Assembly: GCF_947497005.1 (NCBI RefSeq)
Contig: NZ_CANMFF010000014.1
Coordinates: 61,142 to 125,141, forward strand
DNA from: an uncultured Ruegeria sp.
GTDB lineage: Bacteria; Pseudomonadota; Alphaproteobacteria; Rhodobacterales; Rhodobacteraceae
Direction: 5' to 3'
DNA: 64,000 nucleotides
This document shows, piece by piece, positions 45,542 through 54,498 of the stretch. Under the pieces are notes generated by a model. The model made no database searches. It was not told the DNA's origin and was given only the letters and a program-made list of their open reading frames with translations. Position numbers and translations under genes: made by a program. How positions within the stretch are numbered: position 1 is the stretch's first letter; each line of letters starts with the position of its first letter.

Positions 45542-46834
45542 ATGCGCGATATGTTGACTGGATGCCGCATTCGTGAGCGGCGGCAAATCGCTGGACTGCG
45601 GCAGGCGGAACTGGCGCGTTTGGCCGGGATATCGGCGTCTTATCTGAACCTGATCGAACACAATCGCCGTCGGATCGGGGGCAAGTTGCTGGTGGATATA
45701 GCGTCTGCATTGGCGGTTGAACCTTCTGTTCTGACCCGGGGGATTGAGGCGACTCTTGTGTCGGCCCTGCGTGAAGCTGCGGATGATGCCATCGGGCAGA
45801 AGGCCGAAGTGGACGGGCTGGAGGAATTCGCCGGGCGGTTTCCCGGATGGGCAGGGGTTCTGGCGCAGATGCACCGCCGGGTTGTGTCGCTTGAGCGGAA
45901 TGTCGAGACCTTGTCCGACCGTCTGACCCATGACCCTCATCTGGCTGCGTCCATGCACGAAGTGTTGTCAACCGCAGCCGCGATTCGATCAACGGCAGCC
46001 ATTCTTGCGGATACGAAAGATATCGAAGCCGAATGGCGCGAACGGTTTCACAAGAACCTGCATCAGGACGCAGAACGATTGGCCGGAAGTTCCAAGGCTC
46101 TGGTGACCTTTCTGGACGAAAGCGACTCGGCGGTGGATCCGCGCGGTGTACCGCTTGAAGAGGTCGAGGGGTTCATTAAGTCCCGCGGGTACAGTTTCTC
46201 GGAACTGGAAGAGGGAGAAGATGTCGATGCCGTTGATCTGAGCAGTCTCAATACGTCATCTGCTCGTGCTGTGGCGCGCGAGTTTCTGAATATGTGTCGC
46301 GCTGATGCGCGGGCCTTGCCGCTGGATGCCCTCAGATCCGAACTTGGGGGGCAAGACCCGGACCCCGTTGAACTGGCGCATCGGTTCTCGGTGGATGTTG
46401 CCACCGTGCTCAGGCGTTTGGCGGTTTTGCCTGATGACATTTTGGCGCAACCTGTTGGCATGGCATTGTGCGATGCGTCCGGTAGCATTTTGTTTCTTAA
46501 GCCTATTCCGGGCTTTGCTTTGTCAAGGCATGGAGAGGTTTGCCCGTTGTGGCCGTTGTTTACGGCTTTGAGCCGGCCGCTGGTTCCCGTTCGCAAGCAG
46601 GTGATTCAGATGGGTCGAGCTTCCGCCGAATTCGAGTGTTTCGCCTATGCCTGGCCCTATGCCCTATCGGGGTATGATCAGGAGCCTGCCTATCGCTCGG
46701 TCATGATGGTGCGTCCGATCAAGGACGTTTCAGCCAATACACCGATCACGGAGGTCGGGTCGAACTGCCGGGTCTGTCCCAGCAATGTGTGCAAAGCCCG
46801 CCGCGAACCATCAATTCTGAGCGAAGGTTTTTGA
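45542..46834 (+). CDS. XRE family short-chain acyl-CoA-type regulator (ScfR/RamB-like)
   Basis: A 430-residue regulator from ATG 45542 with CAGGAGAAAG upstream. HTH: IRERRQIAGLRQAELARLAG, ISASYLNLIEHNRRRIGG. A long helical middle follows, then an ImmA/IrrE-like and DUF2083 C-terminus with cysteines in CPLWPLFTALSRP and CRVCPSNVCKARRE, probably metal-binding. Relatives (RamB, ScfR) control acetate and propionate metabolism, which agrees with the acetate-type sensor kinase gene two genes downstream. Confidence 0.88.
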   Translation: MRDMLTGCRIRERRQIAGLRQAELARLAGISASYLNLIEHNRRRIGGKLLVDIASALAVEPSVLTRGIEATLVSALREAADDAIGQKAEVDGLEEFAGRFPGWAGVLAQMHRRVVSLERNVETLSDRLTHDPHLAASMHEVLSTAAAIRSTAAILADTKDIEAEWRERFHKNLHQDAERLAGSSKALVTFLDESDSAVDPRGVPLEEVEGFIKSRGYSFSELEEGEDVDAVDLSSLNTSSARAVAREFLNMCRADARALPLDALRSELGGQDPDPVELAHRFSVDVATVLRRLAVLPDDILAQPVGMALCDASGSILFLKPIPGFALSRHGEVCPLWPLFTALSRPLVPVRKQVIQMGRASAEFECFAYAWPYALSGYDQEPAYRSVMMVRPIKDVSANTPITEVGSNCRVCPSNVCKARREPSILSEGF

Positions 46835-46911
46835 CACTTTCCCGCCAGAACGCTTAGTCTGACGGGGACCGGTCCCGGGATGGATGACCGGTTTGGGGAG
46901 GAACTGAAAAT

Positions 46912-47292
46912 ATGAGCCGTAAGGTTCTTTTGATAGAGGACGAGCCGAACATTGCTGAGGCAATCCGGTTCCTGCTGACCCGCGAGGGGTGGCAGGTTGA
47001 GACGCATGGCGATGGAACGGACGCTGTCCAGGTAATTGCGGGAGCACAGCCAGACCTGGTCATCCTGGACGTAATGTTGCCGGGCAAGAGTGGCATGGAT
47101 ATTCTGCGCGATATCCGAGAGATGGAAGAGCTGGCAGGTTTGCCGGTTTTGATGCTGACGGCGCGCGGGCAATCACGTGATAGGGAAATGGCCGAAAACG
47201 CCGGCGTCAGCCGTTTCATGACCAAGCCCTTTTCGAATGCGGAAGTACTGACAGCAGTGCGTGATCTTCACGCGCAGGCGACTCGATTGTGA
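46912..47292 (+). CDS. Single-domain response regulator
   Basis: A 126-residue receiver with no output domain. Phospho-acceptor in DLVILDVMLPGKSGMDIL (Asp near residue 52), acidic pair LLIEDEPN, conserved Thr/Ser region MLTARG and Lys in FMTKPFSNAE. It is encoded two genes before the hybrid kinase and overlaps the small membrane protein gene by 4 bp, so it is probably that kinase's partner. Confidence 0.95.
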   Translation: MSRKVLLIEDEPNIAEAIRFLLTREGWQVETHGDGTDAVQVIAGAQPDLVILDVMLPGKSGMDILRDIREMEELAGLPVLMLTARGQSRDREMAENAGVSRFMTKPFSNAEVLTAVRDLHAQATRL

Positions 47293-47597
47293 TGTCTGGC
47301 GAGGGCAACAAAGATAAACCCTCTGGCGCAAGACCCTCGCTTTTTCTGGAACGTCAAAGCTATCGCCGCCGCAGGTTGACGGATGCGGCGCGGCTTTCAC
47401 CTTTTTTGGGGGCAACCTTGCTGGCCCTTCCTTTACTGTGGCCCGACCGGTCCAGCGGAGGTGCGGCAGTGCCCTTGTCGTCTGCGATGTACTATATTTT
47501 TGCCTGCTGGGGCGCGCTGATCCTGGCGGGGCTGATTTTTGGCATTGCCGCCCGCCGTATCAGCGCGCGCGAAGAACGTGACGCGGACATTGAGTGA
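47289..47597 (+). CDS. Small two-helix membrane protein in the kinase operon
   Basis: A 102-residue protein with a basic N-terminus (SLFLERQSYRRRRLTDAARL), two helices (FLGATLLALPLLW and AMYYIFACWGALILAGLIFG) and a charged tail. It overlaps both neighbours by 4 bp (receiver gene upstream, kinase gene downstream), so it is tightly coupled and may be a small accessory subunit of the symporter-like sensor. No named family recognised. Confidence 0.8.
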   Translation: MMSGEGNKDKPSGARPSLFLERQSYRRRRLTDAARLSPFLGATLLALPLLWPDRSSGGAAVPLSSAMYYIFACWGALILAGLIFGIAARRISAREERDADIE

Positions 47598-50275
47598 TGG
47601 CCACCATAAATGTTCTGATTCTGGTTTGCCTTGGTTATGTCGTCTTTCTGTTTGCGGTGGCTTTCGCGGCTGATCGCATGGCCGCAGCAGGGCGGGGCAA
47701 ATGGCTTCGATCACCTCTGATCTATACGTTGTCATTGTCGATCTATTGCACCGCCTGGACATTTTATGGGGCGGTGGGCAATGCCGCGCGGTCGGGGTTG
47801 GAATTCGTCACGATTTACCTCGGACCCACTCTGGTGATGGTCAGCTGGTGGTGGGGATTGCGCAAGCTGGTGCGGGTCGGTCGCAGTCAGCGGGTAACCT
47901 CAATCGCGGACCTGTTGTCATCACGCTATGGCAAGTCGAACACATTGGCCGTGTGTGTGACCATTCTGGCGGTGCTTGGCGGGACGCCCTACATCGCGCT
48001 TCAGCTGCAATCGATAACCCTGTCTTTCTCGATCTTTGCCGAAGCTGATCCGTCTGGTCTGTATCGCGAAGGCTCCAGTGTGTTTTGGGTGGCCGCGGGG
48101 CTTGCCGTGTTTGCCATTCTCTTTGGCACACGCAATCTGGACGTAAACGAGCGCCACCACGGCGTTGTGACGGCGATCGCCGTTGAAGCCGTTGTCAAAT
48201 TGTTTGCGCTGATCGCTGTGGGTGTATTCGTGGTGTGGGGCATTGCAGGTGGTGTTGGCCCGATGATGGAGCGGATCGATGCCTCGGAAATCGGACAGTG
48301 GAATGTTGATGCAGGACGCTGGACAACTTTCATTTTCCTGTCTGCTGCTGCCTTTATCTGCTTGCCGCGCATGTTTCAGGTGCTGGTGGTTGAAAACGAT
48401 GATGAGGGGCATCTTCGAACTGCCGCCTGGGCATTCCCGCTCTATCTGCTGTTGATGAGCCTGTTTGTCGTGCCAATTGCTGTTGTCGGTCTGGATCTGT
48501 TGCCAGAGGGGGCCAATCCCGACTTGTTCGTACTGACCGTGCCGCTGTCGCAGGGCAATGACTGGCTGGCGATGTTGTCCTTCATTGGCGGATTCTCGTC
48601 CGCAACCTCGATGGTCATCGTCAGCGCCATGGCCCTGTCAACGATGGTGTCGAACCATGTGGTCATGCCCATCTGGCTGAACACACATGAAGGCACGGGG
48701 TCGGTCTCGGGCGATGTGCGAAGTGTTGTTTTGATGGCGCGCCGTATATCCATCGCCGCCATCATGGCGCTTGGCTACTTCTACTACCGACTGTCCGGGG
48801 GCGGAGCGGCGCTGGCCTCGATCGGGTTGATTGCCTTTGCTGGTATCTCTCAGATTCTGCCTGCTCTGGTCGGGGGGCTGTTCTGGCGCGGCGCGACCCG
48901 GACGGGGGCGCTGGTTGGGCTGACCGTTGGCTTTATATTTTGGATATATACGCTGCTGTTACCGGGTATGGGCGAGCCCTGGATGCCGGAAACCGTGCTG
49001 CAGAACGGGCTGTTCGGCCTTGGTTGGCTGCGCCCTCATGCTCTGTTCGGGATCGAAGGGATCGATCCGATGGTCCATACTGTGATGTGGTCACTGTCCC
49101 TGAATACAATTGCGTTTTGTGTTGCCTCTCTGCTGAGTTTTCCCAGCCCTCTGGAGCGTTTGCAGGGCGCGCAGTTCGTCAACGTTTTCGATCACTCGGT
49201 CTCACCGCGTGGTTGGTCCGGATCGGTGGCGCAAAGCGAAGACCTGATGATCATGACACAACGTATTCTGGGCACCTCGCCGGCGCAGGATTTCTTTCAG
49301 ACCGAGGCTGAAAAACAGGGTGGTCGGTCGCACATGCCGGAACCGACGCCGGGTTTTCTCAACCGTCTGGAACGAGAGTTGAGCGGGTCAGTTGGCACCG
49401 CAACGGCACATGCGATGATTGGACAGATTGTGGGGGGGTCTTCGGTTTCGGTTGAAGATTTGTTGGCGGTTGCGGATGAATCGGCACAACTGCTGGAATA
49501 TTCGGGTCAGTTGGAAGAAAAGTCATCGGAACTCAGCCGCACGGCGCGCCAACTGCGCGAGGCAAACACCAAGCTCACACAGATTTCCGAGCAAAAAGAC
49601 AGTTTCCTGAGTCAGGTCAGTCATGAATTGCGCACGCCGATGACCTCGATCCGCGCGTTTTCTGAGATCATGCGCGACACTGAAGGGCTGACGAACGAAG
49701 AACAGACCCGCTATGCCGCGATCATTCACGATGAGGCGTTGCGCCTGACTCGGCTATTGGACGATTTGCTGGATTTGAGCGTTCTGGAAAACGGGCAGGT
49801 CAATCTGAATCTCAGCGATGACAGTTTGCGTTCAGTCTTGGATCGTGCCGTGTCCAGCGCGCTGGCCGGAGCAGACCGGAAGATCACGGTCCGGCGCACC
49901 TTCCCGGCAGAGCGTATCTTACTGCATACGGATCTGGACCGGTTGGGGCAGGTGTTCATCAACCTGATCTCGAACGCACAGAAATATTGTGACGCGGAAG
50001 AGCCGGTCTTGGTCATATCGGCCCACGATGTTGGCGGGCGGGTCATCATCGATTTCACCGACAATGGCAGTGGCATCCCGCCCGGAGCGCGTTCGATGGT
50101 ATTCGAAAAATTTGCCCGCGTCGGCGTTGACAAGGCGGGTGGCGCAGGTCTAGGCCTGGCCATTTGCCGCGAGATCATGCAACGGCTTGGCGGCGAGATC
50201 ACCTATCTGCCGGGGCAGGGCGGGGCGGCTTTCCGGGTCAGCTTGCCTCTGGCCTTTCAGCAAGCTGCGCAGTGA
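47594..50275 (+). CDS. Sensor histidine kinase fused to a sodium:solute symporter domain (CrbS-like)
   Basis: An 893-residue protein. Residues 1-510 form about twelve to thirteen helices of the SLC5 symporter fold (CTAWTFYGAVGNAARSGLEF, GGFSSATSMVIVSAMALSTM). A STAC-like segment follows (GGSSVSVEDLLAVADESAQL) and leads through a coiled coil into the kinase: H box FLSQVSHELRTPMTSIRAF, N box FINLISNAQKYC, DNGSGIPPG, FEKFARVG and GLGLAICREIM. CrbS-type kinases of this design switch on acetyl-CoA synthetase in response to acetate. There is no PAS domain between STAC and the kinase, unlike the Vibrio protein. Partner receiver is probably the gene at 46912. Confidence 0.92.
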   Translation: MMATINVLILVCLGYVVFLFAVAFAADRMAAAGRGKWLRSPLIYTLSLSIYCTAWTFYGAVGNAARSGLEFVTIYLGPTLVMVSWWWGLRKLVRVGRSQRVTSIADLLSSRYGKSNTLAVCVTILAVLGGTPYIALQLQSITLSFSIFAEADPSGLYREGSSVFWVAAGLAVFAILFGTRNLDVNERHHGVVTAIAVEAVVKLFALIAVGVFVVWGIAGGVGPMMERIDASEIGQWNVDAGRWTTFIFLSAAAFICLPRMFQVLVVENDDEGHLRTAAWAFPLYLLLMSLFVVPIAVVGLDLLPEGANPDLFVLTVPLSQGNDWLAMLSFIGGFSSATSMVIVSAMALSTMVSNHVVMPIWLNTHEGTGSVSGDVRSVVLMARRISIAAIMALGYFYYRLSGGGAALASIGLIAFAGISQILPALVGGLFWRGATRTGALVGLTVGFIFWIYTLLLPGMGEPWMPETVLQNGLFGLGWLRPHALFGIEGIDPMVHTVMWSLSLNTIAFCVASLLSFPSPLERLQGAQFVNVFDHSVSPRGWSGSVAQSEDLMIMTQRILGTSPAQDFFQTEAEKQGGRSHMPEPTPGFLNRLERELSGSVGTATAHAMIGQIVGGSSVSVEDLLAVADESAQLLEYSGQLEEKSSELSRTARQLREANTKLTQISEQKDSFLSQVSHELRTPMTSIRAFSEIMRDTEGLTNEEQTRYAAIIHDEALRLTRLLDDLLDLSVLENGQVNLNLSDDSLRSVLDRAVSSALAGADRKITVRRTFPAERILLHTDLDRLGQVFINLISNAQKYCDAEEPVLVISAHDVGGRVIIDFTDNGSGIPPGARSMVFEKFARVGVDKAGGAGLGLAICREIMQRLGGEITYLPGQGGAAFRVSLPLAFQQAAQ

Positions 50276-50353
50276 CGCGGTCGTAAAGAACTTTGTAACG
50301 CTCGGCAGGGTAAACCTGTTGCCAGTTGCTGGAACAATTGGTGATCAGGCGTC

Positions 50354-51457
50354 ATGTCACAAACCGTCAATGCCGCTTTGGTGCGCAAACTGTCCGTTGG
50401 ACAAAAAGACCGGGGCGATCGCCCGCGTTCGGTCCTGCGGGCGTTACGATTGGGGTTTGCACGGGCTGCAGGCGACCGGCTGAACTTGTCGCTGGCAGTC
50501 ATCGGGGCGAAACAATCCAGCCGGTCTCAGGATGATCTGATCGAACCCATTGGTCAGGATTGCCTGCTGTTGGTGTTTGATGGGCCGGAGGGCCGTGCTG
50601 CAGCTTGTTTGGACCTGAATGTGGTATCCGCCATTGTGCAATCCCAAACTATCGGAGACGTGATGCCCGGTGACCCCGAACCAAGGGCCTTCACCGATAC
50701 GGACGCAGCTATGGTGGCGCCACTAATCGAAGCTGCTCTGGCTCGGTCAGCAGGTTTGATTGATGCCGCGGCGGAGCAGATTTGCATGGCAGGGTATGAG
50801 TTTTCTGCACGGGCAGAAGATTTGCGCAACCTGTCGTTGGCTATGTCTGAAGAGGCATATCGCGTTTTTGATCTGACGGTTGATCTCGCCAACGGGGTGC
50901 GGCAGGGACAAATTTCTGTTTTTCTTCCGGATCGTCCGTTTGCTTTAGACAAGGCCGATGAAGCCATAGAAGCGGTCGGTCCGCGAATTGAGCAATCATC
51001 GGGCGTTGTTCGTGCGGAGTTGAGCGCCGTTTTGTGCCGGATGTCACTGCCCTTATCCGATCTGTCAGCGATGCAACCCGGAAGTGTCTTGCCCTTGCGC
51101 GGAGCACGTCTGGATCGGACCGAGATATTGACCATCGACCGAACACGAACTGGCATCGGTCGCCTTGGTCAATGCGGCGGTTTGCGCGCCGTTCGATTGA
51201 ACGAACAAGTGTCCTTGCCCGCCTTGCCGGGGTGTGACACGCAGGAGTTCATTGAGAGCAGAAGGAGACTGCAGCCCCGGGACCAGTTGGATGAGAAGGC
51301 TGCCAATGCTGTGGGTATTGTATCGCCAGCAGTGGAGGTCGACGTACTTGAATCTGTGGAAAACGAATTGTTATTGAACGATTCCGAGCGGATGGTCACG
51401 GAGATCTCGCAACTAGCTGGCCTTGACGCAGCCGACACAAATAACAGCGCAGATTAG
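50354..51457 (+). CDS. FliM/FliN (SpoA) C-ring-like protein
   Basis: A 367-residue protein that looks like flagellar switch protein FliM: an N-terminal middle-domain-like half (LLLVFDGPEGRAAACLDLNV, AMVAPLIEAALARSAGLI), then a SpoA surface-presentation domain near residues 220-300 (AELSAVLCRMSLPLSDLSAM, QPGSVLPLRGARLDRTEIL). The C-terminal acidic tail is unique. It is encoded 78 bp behind the sensor kinase and not in a flagellar cluster. It may be the organism's FliM paralogue, or link acetate sensing to motility; the latter is speculation. Confidence 0.8.
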   Translation: MSQTVNAALVRKLSVGQKDRGDRPRSVLRALRLGFARAAGDRLNLSLAVIGAKQSSRSQDDLIEPIGQDCLLLVFDGPEGRAAACLDLNVVSAIVQSQTIGDVMPGDPEPRAFTDTDAAMVAPLIEAALARSAGLIDAAAEQICMAGYEFSARAEDLRNLSLAMSEEAYRVFDLTVDLANGVRQGQISVFLPDRPFALDKADEAIEAVGPRIEQSSGVVRAELSAVLCRMSLPLSDLSAMQPGSVLPLRGARLDRTEILTIDRTRTGIGRLGQCGGLRAVRLNEQVSLPALPGCDTQEFIESRRRLQPRDQLDEKAANAVGIVSPAVEVDVLESVENELLLNDSERMVTEISQLAGLDAADTNNSAD

Positions 51458-51460
51458 GGT

Positions 51461-51892
51461 TTAGTCTGCCTTGCCGCGGATTTGGTCCAGTGCAGGGCGC
51501 AGGTTTTCCAGTTGGTATCCGGCATTTGTTGTGGCGTTCAGAATGTCCTCCGTGGTCATTTGGTCGCACTGACCAAGGGCCCAGACCACCGAACACCGGG
51601 TGCCCGAGGCGCAATAGGCCAAAACCGGGCCACTACAGCTTTCGGCCAGGTCGCGCTGTCGCTGTACATTCTCGGGTGTCATGGTCTGGTGGGTCAGTTC
51701 CAGCACCTCGTATTCCATACCTGCGGCGCGAACGGCATCGCCGATTGCGTCGGATTGCATGATCGAGGGCACTTCGACATTGGGTCGGTTGCAAATCACC
51801 TTGACGAAGCCAGCCGCGGCAATCGCCGGGACGTCTTCAATTGTGATTTGCGGCGAGACGGCATAGCGGGGGGTGATCGGTCGAATCTCCAT
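51461..51892 (-). CDS. TIGR01244 (DUF442) sulfur transferase/phosphatase-like protein
   Basis: A 143-residue PTP-fold protein. The thiolate loop is PVLAYCASGTRCSVVWALGQ (Cys-x5-Arg with Cys near residue 91). The N-terminus IRPITPRYAVSPQITIEDVP is typical of the Blh N-terminal domain, which in some bacteria is fused to the persulfide dioxygenase and acts as a sulfur transferase. It is the last gene of the minus-strand operon with the two YeeE halves and the ETHE1-like hydrolase. Confidence 0.9.
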   Translation of the reverse strand: MEIRPITPRYAVSPQITIEDVPAIAAAGFVKVICNRPNVEVPSIMQSDAIGDAVRAAGMEYEVLELTHQTMTPENVQRQRDLAESCSGPVLAYCASGTRCSVVWALGQCDQMTTEDILNATTNAGYQLENLRPALDQIRGKAD

Positions 51893-51901
51893 GCCAATTC
51901 C

Positions 51902-52333
51902 TTAGGCTGCGTTTGCGGCTCTGTCCAGTTGCGCGCCTACTGTTGGTGCCATGAACATGCCTGCAGCCATCGCGGCCAGAAACACCAGACCGCCCATCCC
52001 TCCATAGCTCAGCGAGGCCATCGCTGGTCCAGGGCAAAGCCCGGCCAACCCCCAGCCCATCCCGAACAGGACCGAGCCCACGACGAGTCTACGATCAACC
52101 TCGGGCTTTGCAGGAGGAGGATAATCGCTTCCGATCAGGGCTTTGCGCCCGGTTGTCAGCCTCCAGGCCACAAGCATCGGCAGAATAGCCCCACCCATTA
52201 CAAATGCCAGCGTCGGATCCCAGTTGCCGAATACATCCAGCCAGCCCTGAACTTTTGTCGTGTCTGTCATACCTGAAATCAATAATCCGGCACCGAACAG
52301 TGATCCGGAAAATAGAGCAATGAAAAGGCGCAT
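51902..52333 (-). CDS. YeeE/YedE family sulfur transporter half (PmpB-like)
   Basis: A 143-residue membrane protein of four helices: RLFIALFSGSLFGAGLLISG, FVMGGAILPMLVAWRL, VLFGMGWGLAGLCPGPAMAS, and a last Gly/Ala-rich helix. The LCPGPA motif contains the cysteine thought to relay sulfur in YeeE (TsuA) transporters. Its ATG overlaps the stop of the preceding half by one base (TGATG). Together the two halves correspond to one full YeeE. Confidence 0.9.
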   Translation of the reverse strand: MRLFIALFSGSLFGAGLLISGMTDTTKVQGWLDVFGNWDPTLAFVMGGAILPMLVAWRLTTGRKALIGSDYPPPAKPEVDRRLVVGSVLFGMGWGLAGLCPGPAMASLSYGGMGGLVFLAAMAAGMFMAPTVGAQLDRAANAA

Positions 52334-52761
52334 CAGATCAATCCCCAAACATGGCGTAGCAGGACGAGGGTTACGCCCCCAGCGAGGATATAGAACACGG
52401 TGGCCACAATACCGCGCAGAGAAAACCGAGAGATGCCACATACCCCGTGACCCGACGTGCAGCCGTTGGCAATTCGCGTTCCGATTCCGACCAAGATACC
52501 GGCCAGAATAACGATGCCCAAATTGTTGGTGAGATGCGTTTGGATCTCGGGCGCGATCAGCGGGCGCAGCAGTAGCGGCATTCCAATAAGCCCTGCAATG
52601 AAAGCCAGTCGCTCGGCTAGGGTATCGCGGGCACTACCGTCGACAAGGCCGCCCAAAATGCCGCTTGCGCCCATAATGCGGCCGTTGCCAAGCAGGTACA
52701 CCGCTCCGCCCAGACCAATCAGAAGACCGCCACACAGTCCCCAGATCCACTCGATGTTCAT
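52333..52761 (-). CDS. YeeE/YedE family sulfur transporter half (PmpA-like)
   Basis: A 142-residue, four-helix protein with a Cys-bearing GIGTRIANGCTSGHGVCGIS motif, the other conserved cysteine region of YeeE-type thiosulfate/persulfide transporters. N-terminus WIWGLCGGLLIGLGGAVYLL. It is translationally coupled to the other half and lies 34 bp behind the metallo-hydrolase gene. Confidence 0.92.
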   Translation of the reverse strand: MNIEWIWGLCGGLLIGLGGAVYLLGNGRIMGASGILGGLVDGSARDTLAERLAFIAGLIGMPLLLRPLIAPEIQTHLTNNLGIVILAGILVGIGTRIANGCTSGHGVCGISRFSLRGIVATVFYILAGGVTLVLLRHVWGLI

Positions 52762-52795
52762 GTGGAAACTTCCTTTTTGAGTGACTTGAATTGCG

Positions 52796-53659
52796 TCAGA
52801 TTTTGTCGACGGGTAGTTTCAGAAAGACATCGCCCTTTTCATCCGCCGGAGGCATTTGACCTGCCCGCATGTTGACCTGCAAAGAGGGCAGAATCAGACG
52901 CGGCATGGCCAAAGTTGCATCACGTGCATCGCGCATTTCTACGAACTCTTCGATGCTGCGCCCTTGTCCGATGTGGATGTTCAGCGCCTTCTGCTCGCCC
53001 ACCGTTGTCTCCCATGCGTATTCATCGCGGCCCGGTGCTTTGTAGTCATGCCCGACATAGATGCGCGTTTCGTCCGGCAGTGACAGGATTTTCTGGATCG
53101 ATTCAAACAAAGTCGCTGAGGATCCTCCGGGAAAATCACAGCGCGCTGTGCCAAAGTCTGGCATGAACAGCGTGTCGCCCACAAATGCAGCGTCGCCTAT
53201 CACATAGGTCAGGCAGGCCGGGGTGTGTCCCGGGGTGTGCAGAACATCTCCGCGCATCTGGCCGATATGAAAGCTGTCGCCTTCCGAGAACAATGCGTCG
53301 AACTGGCTGCCATCCCTCTGGAATTCGGTTCCTTCGTTGAAAACTTTGCCAAACGTGTCCTGCACAGCGACGATCTGAGCGCCGATCCCGATTTTTCCGC
53401 CCAGTTCCTGTTGCAGATAAGGGGCCGCAGACAGGTGATCGGCGTGAACGTGGCTTTCCAAAATCCACTCGACCTTGAGATCGTGACTGCGCACAAAATC
53501 GATAATCGCGCCGGCCGATTTTGTCGCCGTACGCCCCGAGGCATGGTCGAAATCCAGAACACTGTCGGCAATGGCACAGGCACGCCCTTGTGGTTCGTGA
53601 ACAACGTAGGAAACCGTGAAGGTTTGATCGTCGAAAAACGCTTTCACTGCGGGTGTCAT
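52796..53659 (-). CDS. ETHE1/Blh-like persulfide dioxygenase (MBL fold)
   Basis: A 287-residue metallo-beta-lactamase-fold protein from ATG 53659 with GGAGGAAATC upstream. Metal motif ESHVHADHLSAAPYL (HxHxDH), second ligand HTPGHTPACLTYVIGD, Asp in FVGDTLFMPDFGTARCDFPG, last His in IYVGHDYKAPG. PDOs oxidise glutathione persulfide to sulfite. No rhodanese domain is fused. It leads the operon with the YeeE halves and DUF442 protein, a classic sulfide-detoxification set controlled by BigR/SqrR-type repressors in other bacteria. Confidence 0.92.
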   Translation of the reverse strand: MTPAVKAFFDDQTFTVSYVVHEPQGRACAIADSVLDFDHASGRTATKSAGAIIDFVRSHDLKVEWILESHVHADHLSAAPYLQQELGGKIGIGAQIVAVQDTFGKVFNEGTEFQRDGSQFDALFSEGDSFHIGQMRGDVLHTPGHTPACLTYVIGDAAFVGDTLFMPDFGTARCDFPGGSSATLFESIQKILSLPDETRIYVGHDYKAPGRDEYAWETTVGEQKALNIHIGQGRSIEEFVEMRDARDATLAMPRLILPSLQVNMRAGQMPPADEKGDVFLKLPVDKI

Positions 53660-53902
53660 GATTTCCTCCGTTTCGATTGCATAAGTCATATAGGTTAAAT
53701 GGAATATGATGCAATAACCAATCTGCATTTGATACCGGTCAAGGCATTCACGATTAAATCCGCTTAAACTTTAACCTATCCGCGCCGGATTGCCGAAATT
53801 ACAAATGTGTCAGGCAAGTTCTCGCACAAGTTCAGGTTAATATCAGCGGGTCGTATTCCCGTTACCTATATCTGGCATACTGGCGACATTTGGGAGGATG
53901 TT

Positions 53903-54118
53903 ATGACACCAACAAGTCTTTATTCCGAAGCTGAACAGCTTGAACAAAAGCTCAGGAACGCCTGCTTGGAAACGCGCTTGGCGCTTCAACCGAGTGTGAG
54001 CAAGGTTGTTGATCGTATGCGGCAGCAGGGGATGCAAGTGCCGTCCCGCCTACGCCGTCTGGATGCTGCCCTGTGCGAAGACGCTATCGAAGCACAGTTC
54101 GATAACTTGCCGATCTGA
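53903..54118 (+). CDS. Small helical protein of unknown function
   Basis: A 71-residue, probably soluble, coiled protein: LYSEAEQLEQKLRNACLETR then LALQPSVSKVVDRMRQQGMQ. GGAGG lies six bases before ATG 53903. It is divergent from the persulfide operon and convergent with the next gene. Not recognised. Confidence 0.65.
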   Translation: MTPTSLYSEAEQLEQKLRNACLETRLALQPSVSKVVDRMRQQGMQVPSRLRRLDAALCEDAIEAQFDNLPI

Positions 54119-54127
54119 ATCAGGTGG

Positions 54128-54346
54128 TCATCCGAAGGATATCCCGAGGATGACCAGCATCAATCCAAGGACAGACAGGAACAAAGAAGCCAGGTTCCAG
54201 GGCAAAACGCCCTGAACGGTCGCGCGCAATTCGTCATCCGACAGACCGGCTTTGCGCGCTTTCATCACACGAAGAATACACCAGACCAAGCCTGCAAGCC
54301 CGGCCAGAGAAAGGGCTGCACCGCCCCAAGTGATGAATTCGAACAT
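54128..54346 (-). CDS. Small two-helix membrane protein
   Basis: A 72-residue protein: TWGGAALSLAGLAGLVWCIL, a basic turn (RVMKARKAGLSDDELRATVQ), then LASLFLSVLGLMLVILGISF. ATG 54346 has GGGG upstream; ATG 54358 is an alternative. Similar small proteins sit beside the DUF2312 gene in related genomes, as far as I recall. Function unknown. Confidence 0.7.
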   Translation of the reverse strand: MFEFITWGGAALSLAGLAGLVWCILRVMKARKAGLSDDELRATVQGVLPWNLASLFLSVLGLMLVILGISFG

Positions 54347-54498
54347 GATGCCCCACATTTCCTCGTGAACCGACCCCGCGCTTAAAGGATCCGAGCAGGT
54401 CGTACAAGTGCGCCTCGGAGATTGGGTGCTTGCGACCCGGGCGGCAGCATTGTATCCGGCATCCTGCATCAGATTTAAAGCCTTTGGGAGAGACGCAT

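Noticed and set aside
50354..51457. Type III secretion C-ring protein
   Set aside because: No other secretion gene is in the window; FliM-like is the simpler reading.
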